Assembly (NCBI GenBank): GCA_024233115.1 | Contig: JACKQB010000003.1 | Location: forward strand, 248,001-312,000 | Length of the DNA stretch: 64,000 nucleotides | DNA from: Akkermansiaceae bacterium | GTDB lineage: Bacteria > Verrucomicrobiota > Verrucomicrobiia > Verrucomicrobiales > Akkermansiaceae | Direction: 5' to 3' | Part shown: piece by piece, positions 42,821 through 51,706 of the stretch | How the letters are laid out: each line of letters opens with the position of its first letter | How positions within the stretch are numbered: the stretch's first letter is position 1 | Program-made: the position numbers and the translations under genes | Notes under the pieces: generated by a model | What the model saw: the letters and a program-made list of their open reading frames with translations, nothing else | What the model was told of the DNA's origin: nothing | Databases searched by the model: none

Positions 42821-43033
42821 TCAGTCATTCAATCCGAGTTCCCGCTTCGCCTCAGCTGCCGTGTAGAGCCTTCCGCCTTCCTTGAGGATTCCCATTCCCA
42901 GGTAATAGTCCTCCATGTCCTGCAAGTACTCATGCAGCGCTTCCCGCAGATAATAACTCTTCGTCCGGCCCGTCTGCTTTGCCAGCTTCGCCAGCCGATT
43001 CTCCGTTTCCTTGTCCAATCTCACCGCTATCAT
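42821..43033 (-). CDS. Ribbon-helix-helix antitoxin of the RelE pair
   Basis: 70 residues from the ATG at 43033 (MIAVRLDKETENRLAKLAKQ). The frame is open 55 codons upstream, but that part would cross the promoter and contain no domain. The first 45 residues are a ribbon-helix-helix fold with the recognition strand IAVRLD and the second helix SYYLREALHEYLQDMED; the tail (KEGGRLYTAAEAKRELG) would wrap the toxin. The toxin gene follows after 3 bases. The promoter and a palindromic operator lie immediately upstream. Confidence 0.88.
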   Translation of the reverse strand: MIAVRLDKETENRLAKLAKQTGRTKSYYLREALHEYLQDMEDYYLGMGILKEGGRLYTAAEAKRELGLND

Positions 43034-43039
43034 GGTGGT

Positions 43040-43069
43040 ATTGTAATGCTGTTGTACATGTATGACAAC
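43040..43069 (-). promoter_or_regulatory. Sigma-70 promoter and operator of the toxin-antitoxin pair
   Basis: On the minus strand, TTGTCA (43068-43063) and TACAAT (43045-43040) are spaced by exactly 17 bases. Between them lies the palindrome TACATGTA (43055-43062), inside the larger imperfect repeat GTTGTACATGTATGACAAC (43051-43069). The -10 box ends 6 bases before the antitoxin ATG, so transcription would begin at or next to the A of the start codon (leaderless mRNA). Confidence 0.65.
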
Positions 43070-43161
43070 GTGAAAAATCGCCGGCCGCGCAATATTTTTT
43101 CTGTAAAAGTGGCTGATGGCTTTTGTTGAAGATTCGGTTTTTGTTTCTGTTTGTTTTTTTG

Positions 43162-44334
43162 TTAGTTGAGCTTGAGGTAGGATTTTCCTGTTTCCCAAGT
43201 CTCGGAGATTTCGACCAATACAGCGGTCACGAGCCGCAGTAGCGAGTCTTCGTTTGGAAAGAGTCCGACGACCCGAGTGCGGCGTTTGATCTGGCTGTTG
43301 AGTGTTTCGCAGGCATTGGATGTGCGCAAGCGCTTGCGATGTGCCTCAGGCAAGGTAAACACGGCAAAACCTTCAGGAATGTTCTCTTCGGCCCAGGCTG
43401 CGAGCTTTGGCTGGTCTTTGCGATAAGTGTTGACGAAGTCCTTGAGGCGTTCTTCTGCGTGCTCCCGACTGTCTGCATTGAAAACGGCTCGCAGATCTGC
43501 CGCGACCTTGCTTTTGAGGTGCTGTTTGGTGATGTAGTTCTGGGCGTTCTGCTGAAGGTGGAACTGGCAGCGTTGCCACGGACTGGCATTGAACGTGGCT
43601 TTGAGGGCTGCCCTGAGACCTGTGTGTGCATCGGATGTGATCATGTCGGGAATGCCGATGCCGCGCTCCTTGAGGTCGGTCAGGAACTCTCGCCAATGAA
43701 TCTCTGCCTCGGAGAGGGCGCAGGAGACGCCAAGGATCATGCGTTTGCCGTCGTCACGTCTCACCCCGATGGCTTTCAAGGTGGCGCAATCCCTTACAGT
43801 GCCGTCGATGCGGACCTTGTAGTAGGTGGCGTCGAGCAGCAGATAGGCGACTTCGGGTAGAGGGCGTGAACGCCATTTTTTGAACTCGGCATCAAGCTCA
43901 GAGGTGAGCTTGGAGACCTGTGCTGATGAAACGTCAAAGCCGCAAAGTCCCTTCATGACCTGGGTGACACGGCGTGTACTGACTCCCTGCACATACATGG
44001 TGGCGATGGCGGCCTTGAGTGATCGGTCACTGCGCGAACCCTTCTCAAGCAGTGAGGTGCGGAATGTCGTGTCACTGTCACGAACCTGGGGAACCTGCAG
44101 GTTGATTTTGCCTACGGCAGTCTGGAAGGACCTCGGCTTGAAACCGTTGGCATATCCATTGCGCTCAACGGCGTCCCTTTCATAGGGGGCGGCTCCGATG
44201 TGGTGGATGCGCTCAAGCAGCATGGCGGTGTTCATGAGGAGTTCAGCGATCTTTGAGAGACTGTTTTCGAGTCCGTCGGCGAGAAGAAGGTTGATGATTT
44301 CGTCGTTATGGCTAGGATGTGTCTGTTCGTTCAT
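43162..44334 (-). CDS. IS256-family transposase
   Basis: 390 residues, full length for the family. The DDE residues are in their usual context: LLLDATYYKVRIDGT (first Asp), IPDMITSDAHTGLRAALKAT (second Asp), and SNACETLNSQIKRRTRVVG (Glu). The central region contains ASPWQRCQFHLQQNAQNYIT. No frameshift or stop interrupts it, so the element may be active. It cuts and pastes or copies the element into new sites, producing the short direct repeats seen outside. Confidence 0.95.
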   Translation of the reverse strand: MNEQTHPSHNDEIINLLLADGLENSLSKIAELLMNTAMLLERIHHIGAAPYERDAVERNGYANGFKPRSFQTAVGKINLQVPQVRDSDTTFRTSLLEKGSRSDRSLKAAIATMYVQGVSTRRVTQVMKGLCGFDVSSAQVSKLTSELDAEFKKWRSRPLPEVAYLLLDATYYKVRIDGTVRDCATLKAIGVRRDDGKRMILGVSCALSEAEIHWREFLTDLKERGIGIPDMITSDAHTGLRAALKATFNASPWQRCQFHLQQNAQNYITKQHLKSKVAADLRAVFNADSREHAEERLKDFVNTYRKDQPKLAAWAEENIPEGFAVFTLPEAHRKRLRTSNACETLNSQIKRRTRVVGLFPNEDSLLRLVTAVLVEISETWETGKSYLKLN

Positions 44335-44413
44335 TGCTTTTGTTTGGTTGTGTTAGAACCTTCATTCAAAAGCATTGGGCGGACGCTGGCAACCCCTGAG
44401 GGGGGATGGCGCG

Positions 44414-44466
44414 CCGCCGCAACGGCAGCCGATTCCGCTACGCTCCATCGCCTGCCGTTGCGGCGG
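44414..44466. repeat. Long hairpin inside the IS256 element
   Basis: CCGCCGCAACGGCAG (44414-44428) and CTGCCGTTGCGGCGG (44452-44466) form a perfect 15-bp stem around a 23-base loop. It lies between the transposase start and the element's right end. It may block transcription entering the transposase gene from outside, or be a genome repeat that was captured. Confidence 0.5.
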
Positions 44467-44581
44467 GGTCAGGGTATAGCAGCTTTTACAGACAAATATT
44501 TACACTACCAAATCGCCCCCGTGTGTATGCGCGTGGATGTGAGTTCTTGGCTGTGGCCGCTGCCTCCGGCCTCTCGCATCA

Positions 44582-47500
44582 TCACTCCACCACAACGGCG
44601 AGTCGCACGTAAATTTGTTGCACCTCCTCCGAAGCGAGTGGAATAATCTCGTATTGTATCGCTCCGGGACGGGAATCTACAGCTTCAAAGTTGAAATAAA
44701 CCGTCAGATCCCCGATGGACTCGCCGTTTCCGGCCCATTGGTTTAGATCCGTCGACCATTCAAAGCGGCTACCGTCAATTTTGGCAATGTCACTTTGCCA
44801 GAATTTCATGTGAACGGGTTTATCCTCATCGGCTGGCATTACTTGCACCACTGAATCTCCGTCAGCCACAACTGGTGATGTGCCCCGGTAAAACTCAATG
44901 ACGTTACAGACTCCGTCATTGTCGTCATCTTCCAGTTCGCCTGTCAGACTAGCGCCATGGGCTGTGATCCAATTCGCAAACAGGGGTTGCGCCCTGATAA
45001 TTCCAGCCGGCGTAGTGAGTGTAACCGAGCTGTCATCGATTTCGCCGTCAGCGCCTATCTGAGCACTGTAGGAAAAGCCATTACCACCGATCACGGTGAT
45101 TTGGCCACCGGCACTAACGACACCACTTCCGCTGGCCTGCCAGGCGTTGCCATGAAGATCAAACCCCTTGACCACGATGGAGCACGAGGCGTCTGGAGAA
45201 ACTATCGCGTAGGCCGTGGAACCATCGTCAGAGGTTGAGGACGCTATGCCCGCAAATGTGGACGATCCTGTCGCCTCCGGAACCCCGGTCACCACATCAG
45301 CCCCGTCCAGCGTCAGGCTGAGAGTCGGCTCCGCCGCAGCCAGATCAAACTGTCCCGCCAGCACAGATCCGTTTTGCAGCGTGATCGAGAATGAACCATC
45401 AGATTTGATCCGAGTAGGCCCCGCTGTGATGGATTCCCCTGTTGTCGGGATCAGAATCAGCCGCACCCACCCGACGTCGTTGACGTTGACGATGATTCGC
45501 TCCCATGTGGTTGAGGCCATAGCGGGCATGGATTTCGCCGCATAACTCTTTTCTATGCTAGTAACACTTTGTGCAGCAGCCCCTACGTATATGAAACACG
45601 CGTTCTCGACATACTGCGGCTGCTCTTGCACAAACAAACTTCTTTGCCAACCCGCTAAAGACGCTCTTGCATTCCACTTCGACCTCGCTCCATACTCAAG
45701 ACTTCCAGCTGTCCATGCGTAATACTTGATAGGTCCTCCATGCCTGCCCCAGTCACCATCAGGGCCATCGATCGTTAAAAACCCACTATCTCCAACATCG
45801 AGGTTAACAAACTGATTGGTTCCTTCTGCTCCAGCATCGCTACCACCCCAATACCTTTCATTCGTTCCGGCAACCCAGGTATCCACTGAATATATATTCT
45901 CAAATCGAGTATTCTGAAGCCGGTTTATCCAGTCATCGATATGGGCAGTTCCCAGAACGCTGGGTTCTCCCCCCGCCAAAGGCCAATCAGCAAAACCCAC
46001 CGATGGATTATACGGATCAAGCAGGGTGACTTGCTGCTGAAGCGTATTTGAGTTTTCCGTGGCCCTCAGATACAAGCTCGCTGATCTGGCCACCCATGTT
46101 CCCGCACTATGAGCAATGAAATGGATTTGTTGTAAATCAGGATAAATCTCCCTCAGACGCTTTCCTAAGACTAGACCATGCTGGTACCCGATTTCGGCTG
46201 CTTGAGTCCCATTCTCCTGACCTACACCCGTTCCCCCGTCTGAATGCGGGCCCGTATTAAATAGCCTTCTGCCTGTAGCGGCATCCGCAGCCCAATTGTA
46301 GGCGAATAGGTCCCAATCATTATGCCCCTTGATTTCAGCGTGAATGGCACTGAGCATATCAGTCATTTCGCTCCCAGAATATGGATCAGAATCTGCATCG
46401 GGATTCCAGCCATGCACTACCACAACCAGCTTGTTAACTCCCCAATTCAGATTGCGGTAATTCTGCTCAACCTCGTTGGATTCTCCACCATTCCATGAAA
46501 GTTTGTTCGGTCGATCCGGCATTTCAAACGCCTTGTAAAGCTGGGTAGTTCCATCCCATCCCCCAGCAGGGTCGTTTAGGTTAGTTGTGAATAGGTCTCT
46601 CTTCGCCGTCGAAAAAGGATTGGTTTCTTCAAACTTCATTGACTGATCCGCGTATCCTGCTTGATGAAAGATCCACCCAGGCGTCGATGATCCGAAGTTC
46701 TGATACATACCGCCATTCCACATAAACAACGACCCTTGATGCTCGTTTGCAAAGTCAGCAGCAGACCATGGCGCATTACCCAGACGATCAAGCAGGTCAA
46801 ACCCCCATGGATTATTAGGTGCAAATATCCGCTTTAATCCACTACTAAAATACACCCCTCGCTTATTACGATCCAAAATACTTCGCCAGCTCAAGTTGGT
46901 TTCACTGTATTCCAGTTTATCATCAATCTCCTTCACCAACGCCTCGATATCGGGGTTAATGGTGTCGAGGAGGCAGGGTTTCGATACTGCCTCCTTATTT
47001 CCAGCTATCACCTTAAATACAAGTTGTCTCGAAAAATTGTTTGCGAGTTTGCTCACTTGACTAGCATCAAACTCAATCACTTTTCCGAAACCGGGATTCT
47101 GGTTTCCGATATCACCCGTAATTGCCAAAGTGGGGTCAAATGAAACATCATATGTTTCACCTCCGTTCTCAGATACTAACAAGCTGACTGTATTATAAGA
47201 ATCGAGATCGTAACGAATTTCGATTCGATGAGTCCCCGGCAATTGAGCTGCTCTGACATTCCCGAAGGAGCCAGCACAAACCAGCCTGAACCCAATACTT
47301 TCGTCCTTGCGCGATGGATGACCATTGGGCGTGCGTCGAGAGCAGCGCAAAGCAGTTGCTTCGCTCCACCATGCACCTCCGCGGATACACCTCATCGACC
47401 CAGCTTCAGGTCCTGTCGGATTATTCGTTTCGCCATACGTCCCCAACCAATCATTGCACCAGTCATACAGGTTTCCTGCCATATCATGGATGCCGTAGTT

Positions 47501-48169
47501 GTTTGGTGCAAAACTTGCTACTGGGCTTATGTATGGCTGACCACCATTTGTAAAATTTGGGTGAAACGTAAAACTCGTGTAAGCACTAACATCATAGGTA
47601 TAGGCACTACCATTAGCCTTATAATTGGCATTGCTATGATCAATCATATCGCCCCATGGAAAACGTTTTCCAGTCAAACCACCTCGCGCAGCTTTCTCCC
47701 ACTCTGCTTCAGTGGGTAGGCGGTAACCGTTCGCCGCGTAATTTATCATGGGGGTCTTGCTGCCGGTCTTGTATGTGGTGTTGTTTATGGTGTAACACGG
47801 TGCCAGACCATATTTCTCGCTCCTGGCATTGCACCACTTCACTGCATCATACCAACTCACTGTATGTATGGGGTAGGAGGACCCTTTAGACCTGCCTTCA
47901 GGCAAATCTGTGTAGCCATGCGTAGAACCCCACGCCCTCACCTCGTCCCAATCTGCCTTGCTTATCTTGCTCTTACTCATGGAAAACGCACTCACAAACA
48001 CGGTGCGTAGGGGCAGTTCAGAAGCGTCCCCTTCATTAAAAGCATCACCCATGACAAAGTTTCCTGCAGGTATGATCACAAAATCTTCATTAGTAATTCC
48101 ACCTTCGGCTTCAAGATAAACGGTAAATAATCCCAAAAAAACAACTAAAGGAGATATAATAAATTTCAT
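44582..48169 (-). CDS. Large secreted SUMF1-fold / alpha-beta hydrolase fusion
   Basis: 1195 residues. A signal peptide (MKFIISPLVVFLGLFTVYLE) leads into a SUMF1 fold (about 28-300: IIPAGNFVMGDAFNEGD, HTVSWYDAVKWCNARSEKYG, GYRLPTEAEWEKAARGG, IRGGAWWSEATALRCSRR). A beta sandwich follows (about 305-410), then a hydrolase-like region with LVVVVHGWNPDADSDPYSG at about 585 and the nucleophile motif HFIAHSAGTWVARSASLY at about 686. The C terminus has an acidic repeat-like motif (GELEDDDNDGVCNVIEF, about 1085) that may bind calcium. Of the two cysteines required in formylglycine-generating enzymes only one is present (RCSRR), so modification activity is unlikely. The region is visibly A+T richer than its neighbours, a possible sign of transfer. 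Confidence 0.83.
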   Translation of the reverse strand: MKFIISPLVVFLGLFTVYLEAEGGITNEDFVIIPAGNFVMGDAFNEGDASELPLRTVFVSAFSMSKSKISKADWDEVRAWGSTHGYTDLPEGRSKGSSYPIHTVSWYDAVKWCNARSEKYGLAPCYTINNTTYKTGSKTPMINYAANGYRLPTEAEWEKAARGGLTGKRFPWGDMIDHSNANYKANGSAYTYDVSAYTSFTFHPNFTNGGQPYISPVASFAPNNYGIHDMAGNLYDWCNDWLGTYGETNNPTGPEAGSMRCIRGGAWWSEATALRCSRRTPNGHPSRKDESIGFRLVCAGSFGNVRAAQLPGTHRIEIRYDLDSYNTVSLLVSENGGETYDVSFDPTLAITGDIGNQNPGFGKVIEFDASQVSKLANNFSRQLVFKVIAGNKEAVSKPCLLDTINPDIEALVKEIDDKLEYSETNLSWRSILDRNKRGVYFSSGLKRIFAPNNPWGFDLLDRLGNAPWSAADFANEHQGSLFMWNGGMYQNFGSSTPGWIFHQAGYADQSMKFEETNPFSTAKRDLFTTNLNDPAGGWDGTTQLYKAFEMPDRPNKLSWNGGESNEVEQNYRNLNWGVNKLVVVVHGWNPDADSDPYSGSEMTDMLSAIHAEIKGHNDWDLFAYNWAADAATGRRLFNTGPHSDGGTGVGQENGTQAAEIGYQHGLVLGKRLREIYPDLQQIHFIAHSAGTWVARSASLYLRATENSNTLQQQVTLLDPYNPSVGFADWPLAGGEPSVLGTAHIDDWINRLQNTRFENIYSVDTWVAGTNERYWGGSDAGAEGTNQFVNLDVGDSGFLTIDGPDGDWGRHGGPIKYYAWTAGSLEYGARSKWNARASLAGWQRSLFVQEQPQYVENACFIYVGAAAQSVTSIEKSYAAKSMPAMASTTWERIIVNVNDVGWVRLILIPTTGESITAGPTRIKSDGSFSITLQNGSVLAGQFDLAAAEPTLSLTLDGADVVTGVPEATGSSTFAGIASSTSDDGSTAYAIVSPDASCSIVVKGFDLHGNAWQASGSGVVSAGGQITVIGGNGFSYSAQIGADGEIDDSSVTLTTPAGIIRAQPLFANWITAHGASLTGELEDDDNDGVCNVIEFYRGTSPVVADGDSVVQVMPADEDKPVHMKFWQSDIAKIDGSRFEWSTDLNQWAGNGESIGDLTVYFNFEAVDSRPGAIQYEIIPLASEEVQQIYVRLAVVVE

Positions 48170-48466
48170 GTGATCTAATACTTTTCATACAGATATAGCT
48201 TCCTAACTTACTGAGCCAAGAAAATTCTATGAGGAAACTTTTCAGCCTCTCACTTTTTGATGCAATGACACCTAAATTTGCATCAACCATGTGCAGGAGG
48301 CTGCCAGCCAGGGGGAGCCTTTCAAAGGATTGCCGTGCCTGAGGGAGTAAAGGCGACGGTATTTTCACAGGCTTCCATATCACCTAGAACCTGCGGGATA
48401 GATGACATTTTACGATTTCCGTGCATTCCCTGCATTCCGTTGTTCCCAAACAACCCCATCGGAGGT

Positions 48467-49831
48467 ATGACTCCGCTCATGTGGAAAGGACGTTTTGCCA
48501 AAGCTACCGCCGATCTTGTGCAACAGTATGGAGAATCCATCTCCTATGACTGGCGTTTGTACAAACACGACGTGGCGGGCTCCATCGCCCACGCGCGGGC
48601 CCAGGTAAAGGCCGGACTACTCAATGATGATGAGTTTGCCGCCATTGAAAAAGGACTGCGTGAAATCGAACAGGAAATCGACGCCGGTGAGTTTGATTTT
48701 TCCATCGAACTCGAGGACATCCACATGAATATCGAGTCGGCGCTGACCAACCGTATTGGGGCACCGGGAGCGAAGCTCCACACGGCAAGATCACGTAACG
48801 ACCAGGTGGCTACGGACACCCGGCTGTATTGTCGGGAGGAAATCGACACCCTGACCACACTCCTCGCCGGTCTTCAGCGGGCATTGCTCCAGCAGGCGGA
48901 AAAACACGCCGCGTCCGTGGTCCCCGGATACACCCATCTCCAGCGCGGGCAGCCGGTGACCGTGGGGCATCATCTTCTGGCCTATGTCGAGATGCTCGAC
49001 CGCGACAAGTCACGGCTCGCCGACTGCCGGAAACGTCTCAACGTTTCCCCACTCGGGTCCGGTGCCTTGGCGGGATCGACGATCAACCTCGACCGTGAAC
49101 AAATCGCACGCGAGCTGGGATTCGACCGGGTCACCACCAACTCGATGGATGCGATTTCCGATCGCGACTACATGGCGGAGTTCCTATTCGGCATGGCATT
49201 GGTGGGCACCCACTTGTCGCGTCTATCAGAAGACCTGATCCTCTGGTGCAGTTCCGAGTTTGGTTTTGCCACGCTCTCCGATGCCCACACCACCGGCTCA
49301 TCGTTGATGCCACAGAAGAAGAACCCGGATGTTTGTGAACTGACACGCGGGAAGACAGGTCGACTCTATGGCAACCTGGTCGCTCTGCTCACAGCCGCCA
49401 AAGGACTTCCCCTCACCTACAATCGGGATCTTCAAGAAGACAAAGAACCCCTCTTCGATTCCATCGACACCCTCAAACTCGCCCTCAAGGTGAATACCGA
49501 GATGATTACCGACATGGTGATCAACGTGGAGACTTGCGAAGCAGCCGCCTCCGACCCCTTGTTACTCGCCACCGACCTCGCTGACTACCTGGTCAAAAAC
49601 GGAGTCCCGTTCCGGCAGGCACATGAACTTGTCGGGCAGGCTGTTGCCGTGAGTGTTGAAACCAGGACCCCGCTCGACCAGCTCGACCTCACCCGGATAT
49701 CCGGGCATTATGGTGTTGATGCCAGGGAGGTGTTCAATTTACAAACCGCCCTCGCCGCCCGCAGCAACCCTGGTGCGCCGAGTATTGGCAATGTGAGGTC
49801 GGAGGTGCTGCGCTGGCAGAAAAGTCTCTGA
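48467..49831 (+). CDS. argH: Argininosuccinate lyase
   Basis: 454 residues from the ATG at 48467, or 450 from the ATG at 48479; GGAGG lies one base before the first and 13 before the second, so the second may be used too. It releases fumarate and arginine in the last step of arginine synthesis. Marks: MWKGRFAKATADLVQQY at the start, TARSRNDQVATDTRLY, PGYTHLQRGQPVTVGH, the signature SSLMPQKKNPDVCELTRGK and the end SNPGAPSIGNVRSEV. The 297-base gap upstream, divergent from the large fusion gene, holds no other gene. Confidence 0.95.
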   Translation: MTPLMWKGRFAKATADLVQQYGESISYDWRLYKHDVAGSIAHARAQVKAGLLNDDEFAAIEKGLREIEQEIDAGEFDFSIELEDIHMNIESALTNRIGAPGAKLHTARSRNDQVATDTRLYCREEIDTLTTLLAGLQRALLQQAEKHAASVVPGYTHLQRGQPVTVGHHLLAYVEMLDRDKSRLADCRKRLNVSPLGSGALAGSTINLDREQIARELGFDRVTTNSMDAISDRDYMAEFLFGMALVGTHLSRLSEDLILWCSSEFGFATLSDAHTTGSSLMPQKKNPDVCELTRGKTGRLYGNLVALLTAAKGLPLTYNRDLQEDKEPLFDSIDTLKLALKVNTEMITDMVINVETCEAAASDPLLLATDLADYLVKNGVPFRQAHELVGQAVAVSVETRTPLDQLDLTRISGHYGVDAREVFNLQTALAARSNPGAPSIGNVRSEVLRWQKSL

Positions 49832-49851
49832 TTTTTCGCGTGCGAAATCAG
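49828..49851 (+). terminator. Hairpin overlapping the argH stop codon
   Basis: CTGATTTTTCGC and GCGAAATCAG face each other around GT (49828-49851) and form a near-perfect stem. It covers the last bases of argH and lies 26 bases before the sodN start. It can end argH transcription or serve as the operator/leader structure of sodN. Confidence 0.5.
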
Positions 49852-49877
49852 GAAATCACGCGTAGCTTGGCGGCGTT

Positions 49878-50333
49878 ATGAAATCCTGCCTACTACTCGC
49901 CGCCGCCGCTCTCTTCTCAGTTTCCGCAACCCCAACGGTTAGGGCCCACTGTCAGGTGCCATGCGGTATCTATTCAGACGATACCGTGCTGGTCGATCTG
50001 CACACCCATCAATCAACCATCCAGAAAGCGATGGAGCAGATTAACGAGCTCTCCAAGGATGCCGGTAAAAACGCCAACCAGATCACCCGCTGGGTGATGA
50101 ACAAAGAGGAGCACGCCACCAAGATCCAGGATACCATGACCCAGTATTTCCTGGCTCAGCGGGTCAAGCTAGATGAAGCAACTTCGGATAAAGAAGCCTA
50201 CCTCCATAAAATCACTCTGATCCACCAGATCATTGTGCATGCGATGACGTGCAAACAAACAACAGACGTCGAAAACGCCAAGAAACTGCACGCTGCGATC
50301 GATGCCTTCACCAAGGCATACACGAAGAAGTGA
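49878..50333 (+). CDS. sodN: Nickel superoxide dismutase with secretion signal
   Basis: 151 residues. The Ni hook HCQVPCGIY (residues 24-32) is preceded by a 23-residue signal peptide ending in VRA, so cleavage at A-x-A would expose His24 as the new N terminus, exactly what the Ni site needs (His1, Cys2, Cys6, Tyr9 in the mature protein). The mature chain is helical and about 128 residues, slightly above the 117 of actinobacterial SodN. The enzyme converts superoxide to peroxide and oxygen. Actinobacterial SodN is processed by a dedicated protease (SodX); no such gene follows here, so general signal peptidase probably does the job. The enzyme would then act in the periplasm (inference). Confidence 0.93.
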   Translation: MKSCLLLAAAALFSVSATPTVRAHCQVPCGIYSDDTVLVDLHTHQSTIQKAMEQINELSKDAGKNANQITRWVMNKEEHATKIQDTMTQYFLAQRVKLDEATSDKEAYLHKITLIHQIIVHAMTCKQTTDVENAKKLHAAIDAFTKAYTKK

Positions 50334-50390
50334 TTCTGTTATTCCGTGGTTCGGTGTTGCTGCCAATAACTGGATTACACCATCACCGAA

Positions 50391-51011
50391 TCATAGGTTA
50401 ACAGCGCGGCAGATCTCGCAGCTTTTACCGTCGCAGCCGCGGGCGGTGCAATGTTCGCGGCCATAAAAAATGATCTGCAAGTGCAGCTTGTTCCACTTTT
50501 CACGGGGGAACAGGCGTTTGCAGTAGCGTTCCGTCTCGACCACATTTTTCCCGGGACACAGGCGCCAGCGCTTGGCGAGTCGGTGGATATGTGTATCCAC
50601 CGGAAACGCGGGTACGCCAAAGGCCTGGGCCATCACCACGGACGCGGTTTTATGGCCAACGCCTGGCAATGCCTCCAACGACTCGAAATCGGCAGGGACT
50701 TCACCACCGTGTTGCTCAACCAGTATCTGTGAGAGCTCGGAAATCGCCTTCGATTTCCGTGGAGACAACCCGCAGGGACGAATGATGGCTTGGATCTCCT
50801 CGACAGGAACCCGCGCCATCGCCTGTGGGCTGGATGCCAGTTGAAAAAGAGCTGGAGTCACCTGATTCACCCGCACATCCGTGCACTGGGCCGACAGCAG
50901 TACGGCGATCAGCAGAGTGTAGGCATCGGTGTGGTCCAGCGGGATCGGCGTCTCGGGATAGAGTTCCTCAAGGCGTTGGACAATAAAATCGGCGCGTTCT
51001 TGTTTCGTCAC
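50391..51011 (-). CDS. nth: Endonuclease III
   Basis: 206 residues, the common size. HhH-GPD glycosylase/lyase marks: LIAVLLSAQCTDVRVNQVTP, the helix-hairpin-helix LPGVGHKTASVV with the catalytic Lys, VDTHIHRLAKRW with the catalytic Asp, and the four-cysteine iron-sulfur loop (CTARGCDGKSCEIC). It removes oxidised pyrimidines from DNA and cuts the abasic site. It is convergent with sodN, with 57 bases between. The next gene on the same strand is a 3D-domain lipoprotein 50 bases upstream of its start; a functional link is unlikely. Confidence 0.95.
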   Translation of the reverse strand: MTKQERADFIVQRLEELYPETPIPLDHTDAYTLLIAVLLSAQCTDVRVNQVTPALFQLASSPQAMARVPVEEIQAIIRPCGLSPRKSKAISELSQILVEQHGGEVPADFESLEALPGVGHKTASVVMAQAFGVPAFPVDTHIHRLAKRWRLCPGKNVVETERYCKRLFPREKWNKLHLQIIFYGREHCTARGCDGKSCEICRAVNL

Positions 51012-51061
51012 AACGAAACCCTAACGCACCGATTCAAAAAGATGAGTAAAAAAACCAGGGA

Positions 51062-51706
51062 TTAAAGCGCGCCGTTGCGCTCAAGATCCCTGCTCACCAT
51101 GCCGCTGTTCAGCTTTTGCGTGCAGCCATAGTACATTTGACGACAATGGTCGTATTGGGTCCGGCCTTTGAGCATATGGGCACTACGTTCGTAAGACCCC
51201 CATTGGACCACCGTGATTTCGGTATTACGGGTTCCCCATAAACGCATACTACTCAGAGTGGGTTTAAAGATGTCAATCGTGTTGGTCCCGACCAATGCCG
51301 AACCATAGTCGTCAACAACGTAAAGATGAGGCTGGCCCTTAACACGGAACATGGTGCCGAGTGGATAGACCGACCAGTCGGCTGCCGCACTGCGGACACT
51401 GCCGTATTTCAGGATACCCCCACTGGCATTCATCCTTCCGGGGGCACCGACTTCGTGTTCCATGTGGGAGTAGGCAGTGGTCCTGACGTAGCGAGTGCGG
51501 TTCGAGTAGCGCTGGTAGGTCGGCATGCCGTGTTTGTCCTTGGGCAGGTTCCTGGCCTGGGCGATCGTGCTGGCCGAGGCTGGCTGGGGAAGGGCATCAG
51601 CCTGGGAATCCCTTAGTTTGGCATTACTTGGTAGGTTTGTTGAACAGCTGCTGAGGACACCGAGGGTAAGACATCCAAGGCTAACAAGAAGAGGTTTTAC
51701 TAACAT
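51062..51706 (-). CDS. Lipoprotein with 3D (MltA-type) domain
   Basis: 214 residues. A lipoprotein signal (LTLGVLSSC) precedes an unstructured stretch to about residue 70. The rest has a 3D domain, the double-psi barrel of MltA and related peptidoglycan enzymes: TAYSHMEHEVGAPGRMNASG, YPLGTMFRVKGQPHLYVVDD and the Asp-rich end YGSALVGTNTIDIFKPTLSS (three-Asp signature in a relaxed form). A tail with two cysteines (DHCRQMYYGCTQ) follows. A role in cell-wall cleavage or binding is likely. It precedes nth on the same strand. Confidence 0.8.
   Translation of the reverse strand: MLVKPLLVSLGCLTLGVLSSCSTNLPSNAKLRDSQADALPQPASASTIAQARNLPKDKHGMPTYQRYSNRTRYVRTTAYSHMEHEVGAPGRMNASGGILKYGSVRSAAADWSVYPLGTMFRVKGQPHLYVVDDYGSALVGTNTIDIFKPTLSSMRLWGTRNTEITVVQWGSYERSAHMLKGRTQYDHCRQMYYGCTQKLNSGMVSRDLERNGAL

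Larger units (their letters stand above)
43098..44494. mobile_element. IS256-family insertion sequence, apparently intact
   Basis: A transposase gene lies between imperfect terminal inverted repeats: TTTCTGTAAAAGTGGC at 43098-43113 and GCAGCTTTTACAGACA at 44479-44494. Their shared core is TCTGTAAAAG. A 7-base direct repeat AATATTT flanks them on both sides (43091-43097 and 44495-44501), as expected for a target-site duplication. The length of 1397 bases fits the family. It sits between the toxin-antitoxin genes and the large SUMF1-hydrolase gene, whose stop is only 87 bases away. Confidence 0.8.

Noticed and set aside
44582..48169. Sulfatase-maturing role for the SUMF1-containing proteins
   Set aside because: The two catalytic cysteines are incomplete here and no sulfatase gene lies in the window.
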